Below, one piece after another: positions 8,545 through 17,739 of a DNA stretch of 64,000 nucleotides. This stretch comes from Methanoculleus oceani (GTDB lineage: Archaea; Halobacteriota; Methanomicrobia; Methanomicrobiales; Methanoculleaceae). Location of the stretch: NCBI RefSeq assembly GCF_023702065.1, contig NZ_QFDM01000002.1, positions 372,001 through 436,000 of the forward strand, written 5' to 3'. A model generated the notes under the pieces. It did not search any database, was not told where the DNA came from, and was given only the letters and a program-made list of their open reading frames with translations. Position 1 is the first letter of the stretch; each line of letters starts with the position of its first letter. The translations under genes were made by a program, and so were the position numbers.

Positions 8545-8702
8545 GGAGAGAGTTGAGCGGGCACAGGAATAATGGTGACCCTCCCGGTCCCGGGTAAATG
8601 CTTATCAGATAGGCCTTCCTTGTGAGTGTAGAGAGTAGATGATACGCTTACAGCAGGAAGACGGGGTGAGGAGACACGGGCCGGATCTGTAGCCCGTTCG
8701 TC

Positions 8703-8834
8703 GTGCTCGAGTGCAGCCGGCAGTGCGGCTTCTCCCGGGTCTACAACGAGCCCACCGAAGAGCAGAGTGCCGAGATCGCCGATATGAAGACCTGCCCGGT
8801 CTGCGGCGCCCCCGTCCGGCGAAGGTTCTTTTGA
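8703..8834 (+). pseudogene. Small zinc-ribbon protein, probably 5'-broken
   Basis: The frame from the GTG at 8703 encodes about 43 residues with a CSRQCG knuckle and a CPVCGAPVRRRFF tail, a four-cysteine zinc ribbon. An in-frame TGA at 8667-8669 bars extension. A second frame opens upstream with an ATG at 8638 (MIRLQQEDG) and stops at 8690. A single-base shift near 8670-8690 would join them into one protein of about 65 residues. Either this is a small intact gene starting at 8703 or a frameshifted one. The stop overlaps the TTG/ATG start region of the next gene. Confidence 0.4.
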
Positions 8835-8845
8835 CGGCGGAACCC

Positions 8846-9595
8846 ATGCCGGCGAAGCGCTACTGGGAGATCGATCTCGCCAGGGGCGTCGCCGTCGTGA
8901 CGATGATCCTCTTTCACTCCGCCTTCGACCTCAACTTCTTCGGCGTCCTGCCGCTCGACGTCTCCGGCGGATTCCTCCGGATGCTCGCCTACCTGACCGC
9001 ATCGATCTTCATCTTCCTCGTCGGGGTCTCCTTCACCATCAGTTACGCCAGAGCGGAGCGACAACTCGCCGGGCGGGACCTCGTGCTCAAGTACGTCCGG
9101 CGCGGCCTCTCGATCTTCGTTCTGGGCCTCGTCATCACCGCCGTCACCTGGCTCTTCCTGCCGTCCGTCTACGTCGTCTTCGGCATCCTGCATTTCATCG
9201 GTGTCGCGATCATCCTTGCGCCGCTGTTTGCGCGCTTTAGCACAACAAACCTCATCCTCGCGAGCATCGCCTGCGTCATCGCCGGCTACGCCGCAAACGC
9301 CGTCCCGGGCCCCTGGCCCCTTCTCTGGCTCGGCATCCACCCGGAATCCTTCGCGAGCCTCGATTACGTGCCGCTCCTCCCCTGGTTCGGCCTCGTCCTG
9401 GTCGGCATGGCCTGCGGGTCCCTCTTCTACCCGGACGGACGGCGGGGTTACACGCTCCCGGCGACGGGGCCGGCGTTTGCCCGGCCGCTCGAGTTCCTGG
9501 GCCGGCACTCGCTCGTCATCTACTTCCTGCACCAGCCGGTTATCCTGCTCCTGATCGCGATGCTCGCGCCGGGGGCGGTGCAGGGGTTCTGGTGA
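8846..9595 (+). CDS. DUF1624 membrane protein (acyltransferase-like)
   Basis: 249 residues from the ATG at 8846 (MPAKRYWEIDLARG). An in-frame TTG at 8831 is possible. The start YWEIDLARGVAVVTMILFH is the signature of DUF1624, the family related to heparan-alpha-glucosaminide N-acetyltransferase and to OpgC/acyltransferase-3 proteins. About seven to eight hydrophobic helices follow, with the conserved GRHSLVIYFLHQP motif near residue 225-240. The family is thought to move acyl groups across or within the membrane; the archaeal substrate is unknown. It lies just after the zinc-ribbon ORF on the same strand. Confidence 0.85.
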   Translation: MPAKRYWEIDLARGVAVVTMILFHSAFDLNFFGVLPLDVSGGFLRMLAYLTASIFIFLVGVSFTISYARAERQLAGRDLVLKYVRRGLSIFVLGLVITAVTWLFLPSVYVVFGILHFIGVAIILAPLFARFSTTNLILASIACVIAGYAANAVPGPWPLLWLGIHPESFASLDYVPLLPWFGLVLVGMACGSLFYPDGRRGYTLPATGPAFARPLEFLGRHSLVIYFLHQPVILLLIAMLAPGAVQGFW

Positions 9596-9599
9596 GGGG

Positions 9600-10210
9600 G
9601 TTGAGTCGTTGTGATGCAGGGATGTCCAGTAGATAGTGCACCTTGCACCTAACGATGCTCACGCTCCTGCCTCCGACCAGTCGCGCTCCGAACCGTCGCA
9701 TCCTGCGGACAGTCGTTCCTTCGGAACATTGCTCACTCCCGTGCACGGCTTTCCAGTGGATATCGCACCTTCGGTGCTCCAGCTCCGTTCCTGCCGGAAC
9801 GTCGCGTATCGCCACGCGGGGAGGGGCTGACGGGGAGTGCGAGTGAAGCGAGCTTGAGCACCGATAGGTGCGAAGGGGGGACACGCCCCCCTCCCCTGTC
9901 TCCCCCTCATAGGGCATATCTGTAAACCCCACCCCGCCCGGCCTCCGGCCTCCTCCTCTGCACCTCCGGTGCTCAAACTCCTGCCGTTCGCTACGCTCCC
10001 GGCAGTCGTTCCCCGCCCCCTGGGGCGGGGGCAGTGCGTGGCGATAGGCGATGTCCCCACGGGACATCGCTGGGGAAGACCGAAGGTCTTGGACTGGCGA
10101 CTGGCCGAAGGGCAGGAGCAGGAAAAGACCAGAAGTCTTGGAGTGGCGGCGTTCTGGTAGAACAACTAGCCGTAGGACAAGATTTCAAGCCCCGGTGAGA
10201 GAGCCCGACC
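9600..10210. repeat. Structured dispersed intergenic repeat, copy A
   Basis: About 600 nt without a credible gene. It holds several copies of a short hairpin core, GCACC-N4-GGTGC or close variants (about 9646, 9766, 9856 reversed, 9960), and perfect G/C hairpins such as CCCCGCCCC-CTG-GGGGCGGGG near 10010-10030. The block 9810-10050 is closely related to 30530-30700: both carry GGAGGGGCTGACGGGGAG, the CACGCCCCC...CCCTGTCTCC block, the CCCGGCCT..CGGCCTCCTCC block and GGGGCGGGGGCAGTGCGTGG, in the same order and spacing. The function is unknown; it could be a non-autonomous element or a structured RNA. Confidence 0.7.
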
Positions 10211-10277
10211 ATGAGAACCAATCAAACTCCAAATCACAACCGAAAAAATCGGGGGAGATCACCCCCAATCACCCCCC

Positions 10278-11795
10278 TCACTCCCCAAACAGCGGAACGT
10301 CCGAAAACGCCCCGACGTCGAAGACCCCGCGCTCCGTGACACGGACCTCAGGGATGACCGTCAGGGCGAGGAACGAGAGGTACATGAAGGGGTTCGCGAT
10401 CGCCCCGAGCCGCCTGGCGTGCTCCTCGAGAGCCGCGAGGCGCCGCACGACCTCGTCGTGGGGAAGCGCCGACATCAGCCCGGCGCACTCGAGGGGGAGC
10501 GCGGTCACGTCGTCTCCGGAGACAACTGCGAGCCCTCCTCCGAGCCGGACCACCTCGCCGATGGCCCGGACGATATCGGCGTCGCTGACCCCGACGGCGA
10601 CGATGTTGTGGGAGTCGTGGGAGACCGACCCGGCGAGCGCCCCTTCCTGGAGACCGAAGCCGTGGACGAGCCCGACGCCGGAGCCGCCCGCCCGGTAACG
10701 GTCGGTGACGACCGCTTTGAGGATATCGCGGCCGAGATCGGGGATACCGGCGGCGTCCACCGGGAAGCGCAGGTCCCGGGTCGTGATCTGGCCGGGCACG
10801 ATCCCGATCACCCGCGCCTCTCCCCGGCCGGTGAGGCGGATATCGCGGGGCTCCGGCACGCGGGCGTGCAGGGGGGCCGCGGGGCAGGCGGGCTCGCGGT
10901 AGCCGGGGTCGATTACCTCGACGCCGCGCTTGAACGTCCGCAGGACGCGGAAGCGGTCGGGATCGTCGACGACGCAGAAGTCGGCAAGTCTCCCCGGCGC
11001 AAGGGCACCCCGGTCGTGGAGCCCGAACCGTCCGGCGGCGGAGAGCGTCGCCATACGGAGCGCCAGTTCGACCTCGAGGCCGCACGCGACCGCAATTCTT
11101 ACGCAGTCATCGATATGCCCCTCTCCGGCAAGCATATCGGCATGACGGTCGTCGGTGGCAAAGCAGCACCGCGGCGCCGTGCAGGCGTTCACAAGCGGCA
11201 GGAGGTCCCTGAGGTTGTGCTCCGTCGAGCCTTCCCGGATCATGACGTACATCCCCCGGAGGAGTTTCTCCCGGGCCTCCGAAAGCGTCGTGCACTCGTG
11301 GTCGCTCCGGACCCCGGCGTAGATATAGGCGTTCAGGTCCTTCCCGGCGAGGAACGGTGCATGGCCGTCGATCACCTCGAAGAGGTCCATCTTCGCCCGG
11401 AGGTCCTCGTCGCCGGCGAGGACGCCGGGGACGTTCATCACCTCGGCGAGCATGTACTCGATCCCCGGCACTCCGCAGACGTTCGCGATCTCGTGGGGGT
11501 CGGCGATCACGGTCGTCGTGCCGTGTCGAAGGACGAGCCGGGCATACTCCGCCGGCGCGAGGAGCGAACTCTCGATGTGGACGTGGGCGTCGATCAGCCC
11601 GGGCACCACGTAGGCCCCCGAAAAGTCGTACTCCCGCTTCCCCTGATAGTCCCCGAGACCGACGACGTAGCCGTCCTTCACCGCGAAGTCCACGCGCTCC
11701 CAGGCGCACGCGAACGGGTTGAAGACCTCGGCCCCGGAGAAGACGGCATCCGCCGGTTCAAGTCCCCGCGCCGCCGCGAGTCCGGCCGGGATCAG
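10278..11795 (-). CDS. ade: Adenine deaminase (apparent CTG start)
   Basis: Hydrolyses adenine to hypoxanthine and ammonia in purine salvage. The amidohydrolase core has VVPGLIDAHVHIESS (metal-binding His-x-His), the family motif TTVIADPHEIANVCG, and CCFATDDRHADML with its metal-ligand Asp. The C-terminal domain with SVSHDSHNIVAVG is typical of Ade. The first ATG/GTG/TTG is a GTG at 11693, but the frame is open further and encodes a normal N-terminal strand (ADAVFSGAEVFNPF). Going upstream, the only good initiation context is CTG at 11795, with GGAGGT 6 nt before it and a 4-nt CTGA overlap with the upstream stop. That gives about 505 residues. It is translationally coupled to the lipoprotein gene. 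Confidence 0.9.
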   Translation of the reverse strand: MIPAGLAAARGLEPADAVFSGAEVFNPFACAWERVDFAVKDGYVVGLGDYQGKREYDFSGAYVVPGLIDAHVHIESSLLAPAEYARLVLRHGTTTVIADPHEIANVCGVPGIEYMLAEVMNVPGVLAGDEDLRAKMDLFEVIDGHAPFLAGKDLNAYIYAGVRSDHECTTLSEAREKLLRGMYVMIREGSTEHNLRDLLPLVNACTAPRCCFATDDRHADMLAGEGHIDDCVRIAVACGLEVELALRMATLSAAGRFGLHDRGALAPGRLADFCVVDDPDRFRVLRTFKRGVEVIDPGYREPACPAAPLHARVPEPRDIRLTGRGEARVIGIVPGQITTRDLRFPVDAAGIPDLGRDILKAVVTDRYRAGGSGVGLVHGFGLQEGALAGSVSHDSHNIVAVGVSDADIVRAIGEVVRLGGGLAVVSGDDVTALPLECAGLMSALPHDEVVRRLAALEEHARRLGAIANPFMYLSFLALTVIPEVRVTERGVFDVGAFSDVPLFGE

Positions 11796-12151
11796 GCTGC
11801 TACCTCCAGGTCGCGGATGACGGACGTCCTCCGTTCGTCGCCGACGAATATGGTCAGGAAGACCTTGTATGAGCCGGGCTGCAGGTCTACCGGGATCGTG
11901 TATTCGTTCTCTCCCCGGTCGAGGTCGATATACCGCGCTTCGGAGAAGGCCTCGTGCTGTTCAAGCCCGACCACCTCCATGATCGTTACCTGGAGCACGG
12001 CGTTCTCAACGGGCTCGCCGGTTTGCTCCACATGGACCTGCAGGGCGTCGCCGCTGTAGGTCACCTCCCCAAATGCCGTGGAGAGGCAGCCGGCAGTCCC
12101 GACGAGGGCGGCAAGGACCAGTATCAGAAGACTCACGTATTTGCTGGACAT
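11792..12151 (-). CDS. Predicted secreted lipoprotein
   Basis: 119 residues from the ATG at 12151 (MSSKYVSLLILV). A longer form from 12196 would add 15 residues ahead of the signal peptide. The hydrophobic stretch ends in VGTAGC, a lipobox-like site with the cysteine at residue 22. The mature part looks like an Ig-like or FxLYD-type beta-sandwich (VTYSGDALQVHVEQTGE; GSYKVFLTIFVGD). It is probably an extracellular lipid-anchored domain of unknown binding role. The stop overlaps the CTG start of adenine deaminase by 4 nt, although no functional link is evident. Confidence 0.75.
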   Translation of the reverse strand: MSSKYVSLLILVLAALVGTAGCLSTAFGEVTYSGDALQVHVEQTGEPVENAVLQVTIMEVVGLEQHEAFSEARYIDLDRGENEYTIPVDLQPGSYKVFLTIFVGDERRTSVIRDLEVAA

Positions 12152-12626
12152 TCGCTCGGAGAACCGGAGAACCGCATGCCATGCCGGCGCGAGCATGGGC
12201 CATGTGAACTCTCCGGTCCTGCAGATTCACCTCCACTCTATTCATTCACAATTTTGGTTGCTATTATTAATATATTGTGAAAAAAACGGGCATTGCAAAA
12301 GTTTCGGATTCCAGGCCACCGGAGGGGATGCGGAATTTTCGCGGGTCGTGCCGTACAGGTGCAGGTGCCCGTCCGGTTCGCTCCCGGGAGACGAACGTGG
12401 TGCGAGAACCGGCCGATCGGCAGGAGCGCGGGGCACCCGGGATACATCGGACGACGGTCGGGGCGCCCAAACCGTGAGGCCGTGCTGTAGCGGACCCCGC
12501 CGGTACTCCGCCCGGAGGAGCCCGCAGTCCCGGAGGAATATGAATAAAATCGGTAAAATGCGGAATAAGCAGCGTTTCGATCCCGGGTAATATTTAATAT
12601 AATTGAATTATTATAATTTGGTTAGA
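12152..12626. other. Divergent intergenic region
   Basis: Between the lipoprotein and protease genes. Two A/T-rich promoter-like patches occur, at 12246-12280 (TATTAATATATTG, probably serving the minus strand) and 12585-12620 (plus strand). The G/C-rich middle has short open frames, for example a GTG at 12277, but no recognisable product or initiation signal, so I call no gene. Confidence 0.5.
12589..12606 (+). promoter_or_regulatory. TATA box of the M48-like protease gene
   Basis: TAATATTTAATATAATTG at 12589-12606 ends about 20 nt before the ATG at 12627. The spacing fits a leaderless transcript and argues against the upstream in-frame TTG at 12603, which lies inside the promoter. Confidence 0.5.
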
Positions 12627-13295
12627 ATGCGTGAGGCAGACAGGGACACCCGCCTGTACCGGATATTTCATGAGCTTCAGGAGAAGGGGCTGATCGACCG
12701 CAAGAGAAGACTGGTGAGGTGTATCTTCACATGCTCCATGCGGGGATGCCCGGCGCTCAACTGCATCCGCTACCGGCGTTCGTTCTACGAAAGAAACCTC
12801 TCCCGGGCAAGTGACGACACGCTCCGGTTCGTGCTGCTCCACGAAGAGGGGCACGTGAGAAAGGGCTCTTCCCTTCTCTCCGCCCTCCCGGCACTCCCGG
12901 TTCTCCTGTGCCTCATGCTCTTTGGGCATCCGTCCCTGCAGGCGGCAGGCCTCCCCGCCGCAAAGTTAGCCTTCATCACCCTCCTCCTCCCGACCGTCTT
13001 CCTCGCCTACCGGATATACTATTGCCGCATGTATGACGAGGAGTTCACCGCCGACCGGTACGCGGCAGATGCGATGAGGTGCTGCTACCGGATCAGGGAC
13101 CCCGGAGCCCTTCTCCAGAACCTCCTCTCCGGTCTACTGGCCGGGGCGTCGGCCCCGCACCGCAAGGGGTCCGGCTATCTCTCGCGGGTGATCGGTGGGC
13201 TCTTTCGTTCCGAACCCGACTACAGGCCATCCATATCCGAACGCGTACAGCGACTCCGGGATAAAGCGGGTCCCGGGGCGAGAGGGAAAGGTTGA
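12627..13295 (+). CDS. M48/M56-like membrane zinc metalloprotease
   Basis: 222 residues from the ATG at 12627. The zinc motif is HEEGH in FVLLHEEGHVRKG (about residue 72), immediately followed by two hydrophobic helices. The third ligand region is DEEFTADRYAADAM (about residue 138), the Glu-x3-Asp pattern of the M48 (HtpX/Ste24) clan. A cysteine cluster (CIFTCSMRGCPALNC) in the N-terminal part is unusual for the family and might bind metal. It probably cleaves membrane or misfolded proteins at the cytoplasmic membrane. The gene is monocistronic. Confidence 0.75.
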   Translation: MREADRDTRLYRIFHELQEKGLIDRKRRLVRCIFTCSMRGCPALNCIRYRRSFYERNLSRASDDTLRFVLLHEEGHVRKGSSLLSALPALPVLLCLMLFGHPSLQAAGLPAAKLAFITLLLPTVFLAYRIYYCRMYDEEFTADRYAADAMRCCYRIRDPGALLQNLLSGLLAGASAPHRKGSGYLSRVIGGLFRSEPDYRPSISERVQRLRDKAGPGARGKG

Positions 13296-13464
13296 TAAGA
13301 CCTTCGTATCCGCCCTCCCCGATCCCGGGGGACACAATGGCAAAAAAAAGCCGAATTTATCATCAAGGACGAAGGAATATTTCAAAATACGAGACGCGTT
13401 TGGAAAATACATAGCACAATAGAAATAGATTTAATAATCCCTGTTTCAAATAGAGGTACGAGGG

Positions 13465-14346
13465 GTGCTGGATATTACAATTGTAGCGTTCGCCCACCAC
13501 AAAGGTGGCACAGGAAAGACGACATCGTGCCTCAATGTTGCAGGGTACCTCCAGAAAGACGGCAAAAGCGTTCTGGTAGTAGACTGCGACCCGCAGGCCA
13601 ACGCCACCACGGGGCTCGGGATCAATCCTGAAACCCTTGAACTGAGCATGTATGACGTCTTCATGAACGTTTTTGAAGGGTTTCCCGATACTGAGATCAG
13701 TGATGTGATCGTCCCCACGGCATCAGGGATCGACCTGGCCCCGGCAACCCTCGATCTCGTGGGGGTTGAGCCTTATCTCTACAGTATCGAGGACCGGGCA
13801 GGGGTGCTCAAGGGGGCGCTCGCCGGGGTGACGGACGCCTACGACTTCATCCTTATCGATACGCCCCCGAGCATGGGCCAGTTCGTCATCAACGGCCTCG
13901 TCGCTGCGGACCACACCATCGTCACCCTCGACCCCGGCACCTTCGCCCTCAGGGGCATGGAAGCCCTGTCAACAGTCTTTGGCGACATCAGGGAGATGCT
14001 CGGGGAAGACGTCGCCGCAGATTTCGCCATCCTCACCCGCTGGAAGGGGTCGGGCGACCCGGTGGCGGGAACGGGCGGCCTTGCACTCTTCCTGAAACGG
14101 ATCTTCTCACCCGTCTCCTCCGCAGAAGAGGAGAAGGAGAGGGAGCGGCTGAAAGCATTCGAATCCGAGGTAAGGAAAGCGTTCAAGCAGGTGTTCACAG
14201 TCCCATACTCACCTGCAATTTACGAAACACAGCAACAGGGGCTTCCAATCTCCCATTACGCACCCGAGAGCGACGCCGGCAGGGAATACCGGGCAATAGC
14301 AACTGCGCTTCTGGCACGGGACGAGAACCATGATGAGGATGTGTAA
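13465..14346 (+). CDS. ParA/Soj-family ATPase linked to chemotaxis genes
   Basis: 293 residues from a GTG, with GAGGT about 7 nt upstream. The deviant Walker A motif KGGTGKTT is at residues 13-20, with VVDCDPQANAT as switch I and FILIDTPPS as Walker B, giving a full ParA/MinD-type ATPase that would dimerise on ATP. The next gene starts 3 nt after its stop and encodes a chemoreceptor; CheW and CheR follow. In bacteria a ParA homolog (ParC) positions chemosensory arrays. By analogy this one may distribute a cytoplasmic receptor cluster, which is inference. No ParB gene or parS-like site was noticed. The C-terminal half has a charged region (EEEKERERL) not typical of the core. Confidence 0.85.
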   Translation: MLDITIVAFAHHKGGTGKTTSCLNVAGYLQKDGKSVLVVDCDPQANATTGLGINPETLELSMYDVFMNVFEGFPDTEISDVIVPTASGIDLAPATLDLVGVEPYLYSIEDRAGVLKGALAGVTDAYDFILIDTPPSMGQFVINGLVAADHTIVTLDPGTFALRGMEALSTVFGDIREMLGEDVAADFAILTRWKGSGDPVAGTGGLALFLKRIFSPVSSAEEEKERERLKAFESEVRKAFKQVFTVPYSPAIYETQQQGLPISHYAPESDAGREYRAIATALLARDENHDEDV

Positions 14347-14349
14347 TCA

Positions 14350-17217
14350 ATGATCGACAAACCTGGAAGAAAAGCACTATTTACCGGGCCGATTGCACCG
14401 GGGACGACAGGACAGGCACAGAAACAGGGGGCGGTGGTACTGCCCGAGGCGATCGAGGCCGCACTCCATGCAGGAATCGGCGGCGACAACTCCGCGAAGA
14501 TCGACCTTGCCGGCATTCCGGATGAGTTCCGCCCCCTGGCCGGCTCGATCAACGCGCTGCTCGAGAAGAAGCAGGAGGAGAAGCAGACCCTCAGGCGCCG
14601 GCTGGAGGAGGCAAAAGCGCTTCTGAGGAGCTCCGATATGGTCATCGAGCAGAACCCGATGCCCATTCTGGTCGTCGACCTGGAGTTCAAAATAACCGTA
14701 GCCAACGCCGCCTATGCCGAGATGAGCGGGATCCCGATGGATCAGGTGCTCGGCAGGAGCCTGAAAGACTTCAAGATAACGTCGCAGAAGGGATCCGGTC
14801 TCCGGCAGGCGATCCAGGAGAAAAAGCGTGCGTATGCGGAAGTCGTCGTCGAACTGCCCTCGGGCACCCATACGCTCGAGCAGTACGGCATCCCGCTTCT
14901 TGACAGGGAAAATGCGGTCGAGAGCGTCCTCATCGTCTATAACGATCTCACCAGACAGCGGGAGGGAGAGGAAGAGATCCAGGCCCAGATGGAGAATATC
15001 GCCGAACTGCAGCGGCAGTCCGAGACGATCGTCCAGAAGAACCCGATGCCCATCCTGGTCGTCGATACCGCACTGAAGATTCTCACGGCCAACGAGGCAT
15101 ACCTCAAGTTGACCGGCATCGACCGGTCGCGTATCACCACGATGACCCTGCGGGACTTCAAAGTTCTCGACCAGAAGGGAGACGGGATCAAGAAGGTGCT
15201 CACCGAGAAGGTGCGGGTTGACGGCGAGGTGACGGTTGAGTTCCCCACCGGCACCTACATACTGGAACAGTACGGGATTCCGCTCTTAAACGAGAAGAAC
15301 GAACTGACAGGGATCCTGAACGTTTATAACGACGTCACCGAAAAACGCAAGGAAGAGGACGAGATCCTGCGGATGCAGCACCGCGTGGACACGATGATCC
15401 AGCAGAACCCGCTTGCGATCGCGACCCTCCGCCCGGACAAGAGCCGGATCGACATCAACGAAGAATATGCCCGGATGTGGCGGGGAACGCGGGAAGAGAC
15501 CATCGCGAAGAAACTCTACGACTACGATATCACTGTCATCGGCGGCGAGCACTTCTACGCCTGTTACGAGACGAAGAAACTCGCACGGACCGACGTCATG
15601 GTCAAGTGGCCCGACGGCGTGAAAAAGTACCTCACCCTGAACGCCATCCCGATCCTGGATGCGAAGGGCGAGATCGAGATGGCTTTCTACGTCTGGAACG
15701 ACTGGACAAACCTTCAGGAGGAGAAGGAGGAAGTCAAGAAGACCGAGCACCGGGTGGATGCGATGATCAAGCAGAACCCGCTTGCGATCGCGACCCTCCG
15801 TGCGGACAAGAGCCGGATCGATATCAACGACGAGTACGCCCGGATGTGGCGGGGAACGCGGGAAGAGACCATCGCAAAGAAACTCTACGACTACGATATC
15901 ACCATCCTCAATGGCGACCACTTCTACGCCTGCTACGAGACGAAGAAACTTGCACGGACCGACGTCATGGTCAAGTGGCCCGACGGCGTGAAGAAGTACC
16001 TCACCCTGAACGCCATCCCGATCCTGGATGCGAAGGGCGAGATCGAGATGGCCTTCTACGTCTGGAACGACTGGACCGAGCAGCGGGAGAGAGAGGACCA
16101 GATCCGGGACCTGATGGAGACTGCAAAGCAGGAGAGCGAGAGACTCGCCCAGAGCGCCGAAGAACTCGGAACCGCACTCGCCGCCATGGCGAAGGGCGAC
16201 CTGACGGCGTTCGTGGACGCAGGAGCCACCGATCCTCTCCAGAAGGTGAAGAGCGACTACAACGTCTCGTTGACCGCCATCCGCACGCTCCTCGCAGACG
16301 TGGCAAAAGCGGCCCACCAGGTAGATATGACGACCAAGGAGGTCAGCAAGAGCACCGACGAGATCATCCGGGCCACGGAGCAGGTCGCCGCCTCGACGCA
16401 GCAGTCGTCGGAGGATGCACGACGCCAGCTCGAGAAGATCGAGGAGATCGGGACGGATATCAACGACCTCTCGGCATCCATCGAGGAGATCGCCAGCACA
16501 TCGCAGGAGGTCATGGAGCAGGCCTCGAAGGCTTCGAAGGAGGGGAACGATGCGGCCTCGCTCGGTGAGGTTGCAGCGAAGAAGATGCAGCTCGTCGAGG
16601 AGATCTCCAAACAGACCGTGGACGAGATCAGCACCCTCAACAACCAGATGCGTGAGATCAACAACATCGTCAAGTTGATCGCCGATATCGCCAACCAGAC
16701 CAACCTCCTTGCACTGAACGCCGCAATCGAGGCCGCCCGCGCCGGGGAGCACGGCCGCGGGTTTGCCGTGGTCGCAGGCGAGATCAGAAACCTTGCCGGG
16801 GAGTCCAAGCGGGCGAGCCAGGATATCGAGGACCTGATCCGGACAATCCAGGCAAGCACCGAGAAGACCACAGGCTCGATGCAGGCGTCCCACCAGGAGA
16901 TCCAGGCGGGCATCGAGAGCGTCAACAAGGTCATCGTGGGCTTGAACCGGATCGTCCACGGTGTGGAAGTGGTCGCCCACGGCATCACCGAGATCACAAA
17001 AGCCACCGAAGACCAGGCAGGCTCCACAAACAACGTCATGCAGAAGATGGACGAGTCCACCCACATGACCAAGGAGAGCCTGGACCGGACCGAGGATATG
17101 GCGGCACTCGCGGAAGAAGTCAGCGCATCGACCGAGGAGGTCGGGAGCGCGTCCCACGAACTGGCGGATATGGCCGAACAGCTCGGGTCGGTAATGAAGC
17201 AGTTTAAGATCAACTGA
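14350..17217 (+). CDS. Soluble methyl-accepting chemotaxis protein with four PAS domains
   Basis: 955 residues with no membrane segment, so a cytoplasmic receptor. The order is a short N-terminal region with a coiled coil (about 70-95), PAS1 (about 95-205), PAS2 (about 220-335), PAS3 (about 341-463), PAS4 (about 464-586), a HAMP-like segment (about 595-655), and the methyl-accepting signalling coiled coil with its hairpin tip [20 protein letters not shown] near residue 793. PAS1 and PAS2 share a NPMPILVVD start; PAS3 and PAS4 share NPLAIATLR and are nearly identical, including at the DNA level. PAS domains suggest sensing of a soluble ligand, redox or energy state. It is followed by cheW and cheR in the same operon. 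Confidence 0.95.
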   Translation: MIDKPGRKALFTGPIAPGTTGQAQKQGAVVLPEAIEAALHAGIGGDNSAKIDLAGIPDEFRPLAGSINALLEKKQEEKQTLRRRLEEAKALLRSSDMVIEQNPMPILVVDLEFKITVANAAYAEMSGIPMDQVLGRSLKDFKITSQKGSGLRQAIQEKKRAYAEVVVELPSGTHTLEQYGIPLLDRENAVESVLIVYNDLTRQREGEEEIQAQMENIAELQRQSETIVQKNPMPILVVDTALKILTANEAYLKLTGIDRSRITTMTLRDFKVLDQKGDGIKKVLTEKVRVDGEVTVEFPTGTYILEQYGIPLLNEKNELTGILNVYNDVTEKRKEEDEILRMQHRVDTMIQQNPLAIATLRPDKSRIDINEEYARMWRGTREETIAKKLYDYDITVIGGEHFYACYETKKLARTDVMVKWPDGVKKYLTLNAIPILDAKGEIEMAFYVWNDWTNLQEEKEEVKKTEHRVDAMIKQNPLAIATLRADKSRIDINDEYARMWRGTREETIAKKLYDYDITILNGDHFYACYETKKLARTDVMVKWPDGVKKYLTLNAIPILDAKGEIEMAFYVWNDWTEQREREDQIRDLMETAKQESERLAQSAEELGTALAAMAKGDLTAFVDAGATDPLQKVKSDYNVSLTAIRTLLADVAKAAHQVDMTTKEVSKSTDEIIRATEQVAASTQQSSEDARRQLEKIEEIGTDINDLSASIEEIASTSQEVMEQASKASKEGNDAASLGEVAAKKMQLVEEISKQTVDEISTLNNQMREINNIVKLIADIANQTNLLALNAAIEAARAGEHGRGFAVVAGEIRNLAGESKRASQDIEDLIRTIQASTEKTTGSMQASHQEIQAGIESVNKVIVGLNRIVHGVEVVAHGITEITKATEDQAGSTNNVMQKMDESTHMTKESLDRTEDMAALAEEVSASTEEVGSASHELADMAEQLGSVMKQFKIN
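15375..15706 (+). repeat. PAS-encoding direct repeat, first copy
   Basis: The 332-nt stretch encoding PAS3 recurs 369 nt (123 codons) downstream with only scattered differences, mostly at third positions. This indicates a recent in-frame duplication or ongoing gene conversion. Confidence 0.9.
15744..16075 (+). repeat. PAS-encoding direct repeat, second copy
   Basis: The PAS4-encoding copy of the repeat at 15375-15706. The most visible protein differences are conservative, for example VIGGEHF against ILNGDHF in the same position of the two domains. Confidence 0.9.
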
Positions 17218-17229
17218 CGGGAGGAGACG

Positions 17230-17709
17230 ATGGCAGCATCCGTAGACGTGGTAGAGTTCCAGCTCGGGGAGGAGCACTACGCACTGGATATCCAGATAGC
17301 ACGAGAGATCGTGGAGATGATGCCGATCACTCCCCTCCCTCGTGCTCCCGAATACCTTGCGGGCATCATCAACCTGCGAGGCGAGATCACGAACATCATC
17401 GACCTCAGAGACCTCCTCGGGCTCCCTGCATCTGCAGAGGCCGAGAACCGGAAGATCGTCGTGCTGATGCCGGATGTGGCAAGCGGGTCGAACGTAGGGA
17501 TCATCGTCGATGACGTTCACAGCGTCATTTCAATCCATAACGAGCAGATCGAGCGTATCAATGACGGCATCACGTCGTCGATCAGCGGGTACGTCAAAGC
17601 GATCATCAAGATAGGGGACGAAGAAGACGAGAAGACGAAGACCCTTATCATCTGGCTCGACATCCAGAAAGTGATCAGCGACCTCGGATACTACCAGAAC
17701 GCTCCGTAA
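17230..17709 (+). CDS. cheW: Chemotaxis adaptor CheW
   Basis: 159 residues; starts 12 nt after the receptor gene with GGGAGG just upstream. A single CheW/SH3-like domain: VEFQLGEEHYALDI at the start, the core motif RAPEYLAGIINLRGEITNIIDLR (about residues 38-60), and GIIVDDVHSVISI further on. It bridges receptors to the kinase CheA at the array. No CheA is encoded in this cluster, so it must use one encoded elsewhere or have another partner. Residues 125-140 (GDEEDEKTKT) form a charged loop within the domain. Confidence 0.95.
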   Translation: MAASVDVVEFQLGEEHYALDIQIAREIVEMMPITPLPRAPEYLAGIINLRGEITNIIDLRDLLGLPASAEAENRKIVVLMPDVASGSNVGIIVDDVHSVISIHNEQIERINDGITSSISGYVKAIIKIGDEEDEKTKTLIIWLDIQKVISDLGYYQNAP

Positions 17710-17739
17710 ACCAGCACCGGGCAGGAGTTCGAGTATCCC

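Noticed and set aside
9636-10221. Several ORFs of 60-170 residues in repeat copy A, and similar ones at 30460-30919 and 51294-51767
   Set aside because: They are translations of hairpin-rich repeat DNA in many frames, with repeated low-complexity peptides and no start signals.
12277-12477. A 66-residue ORF from a GTG next to a TATA-like sequence
   Set aside because: The TATA spacing is too short for this start, the composition is Arg/Pro/Gly-rich, and no family or ribosome binding site is visible.
13337-13414. A 25-codon ORF (MAKKSRIYHQGRR...) before the ParA gene
   Set aside because: Basic and with a G-rich leader, so it may be a real micro-protein, but no conservation evidence is available and it lies between A/T-rich promoter sequences.
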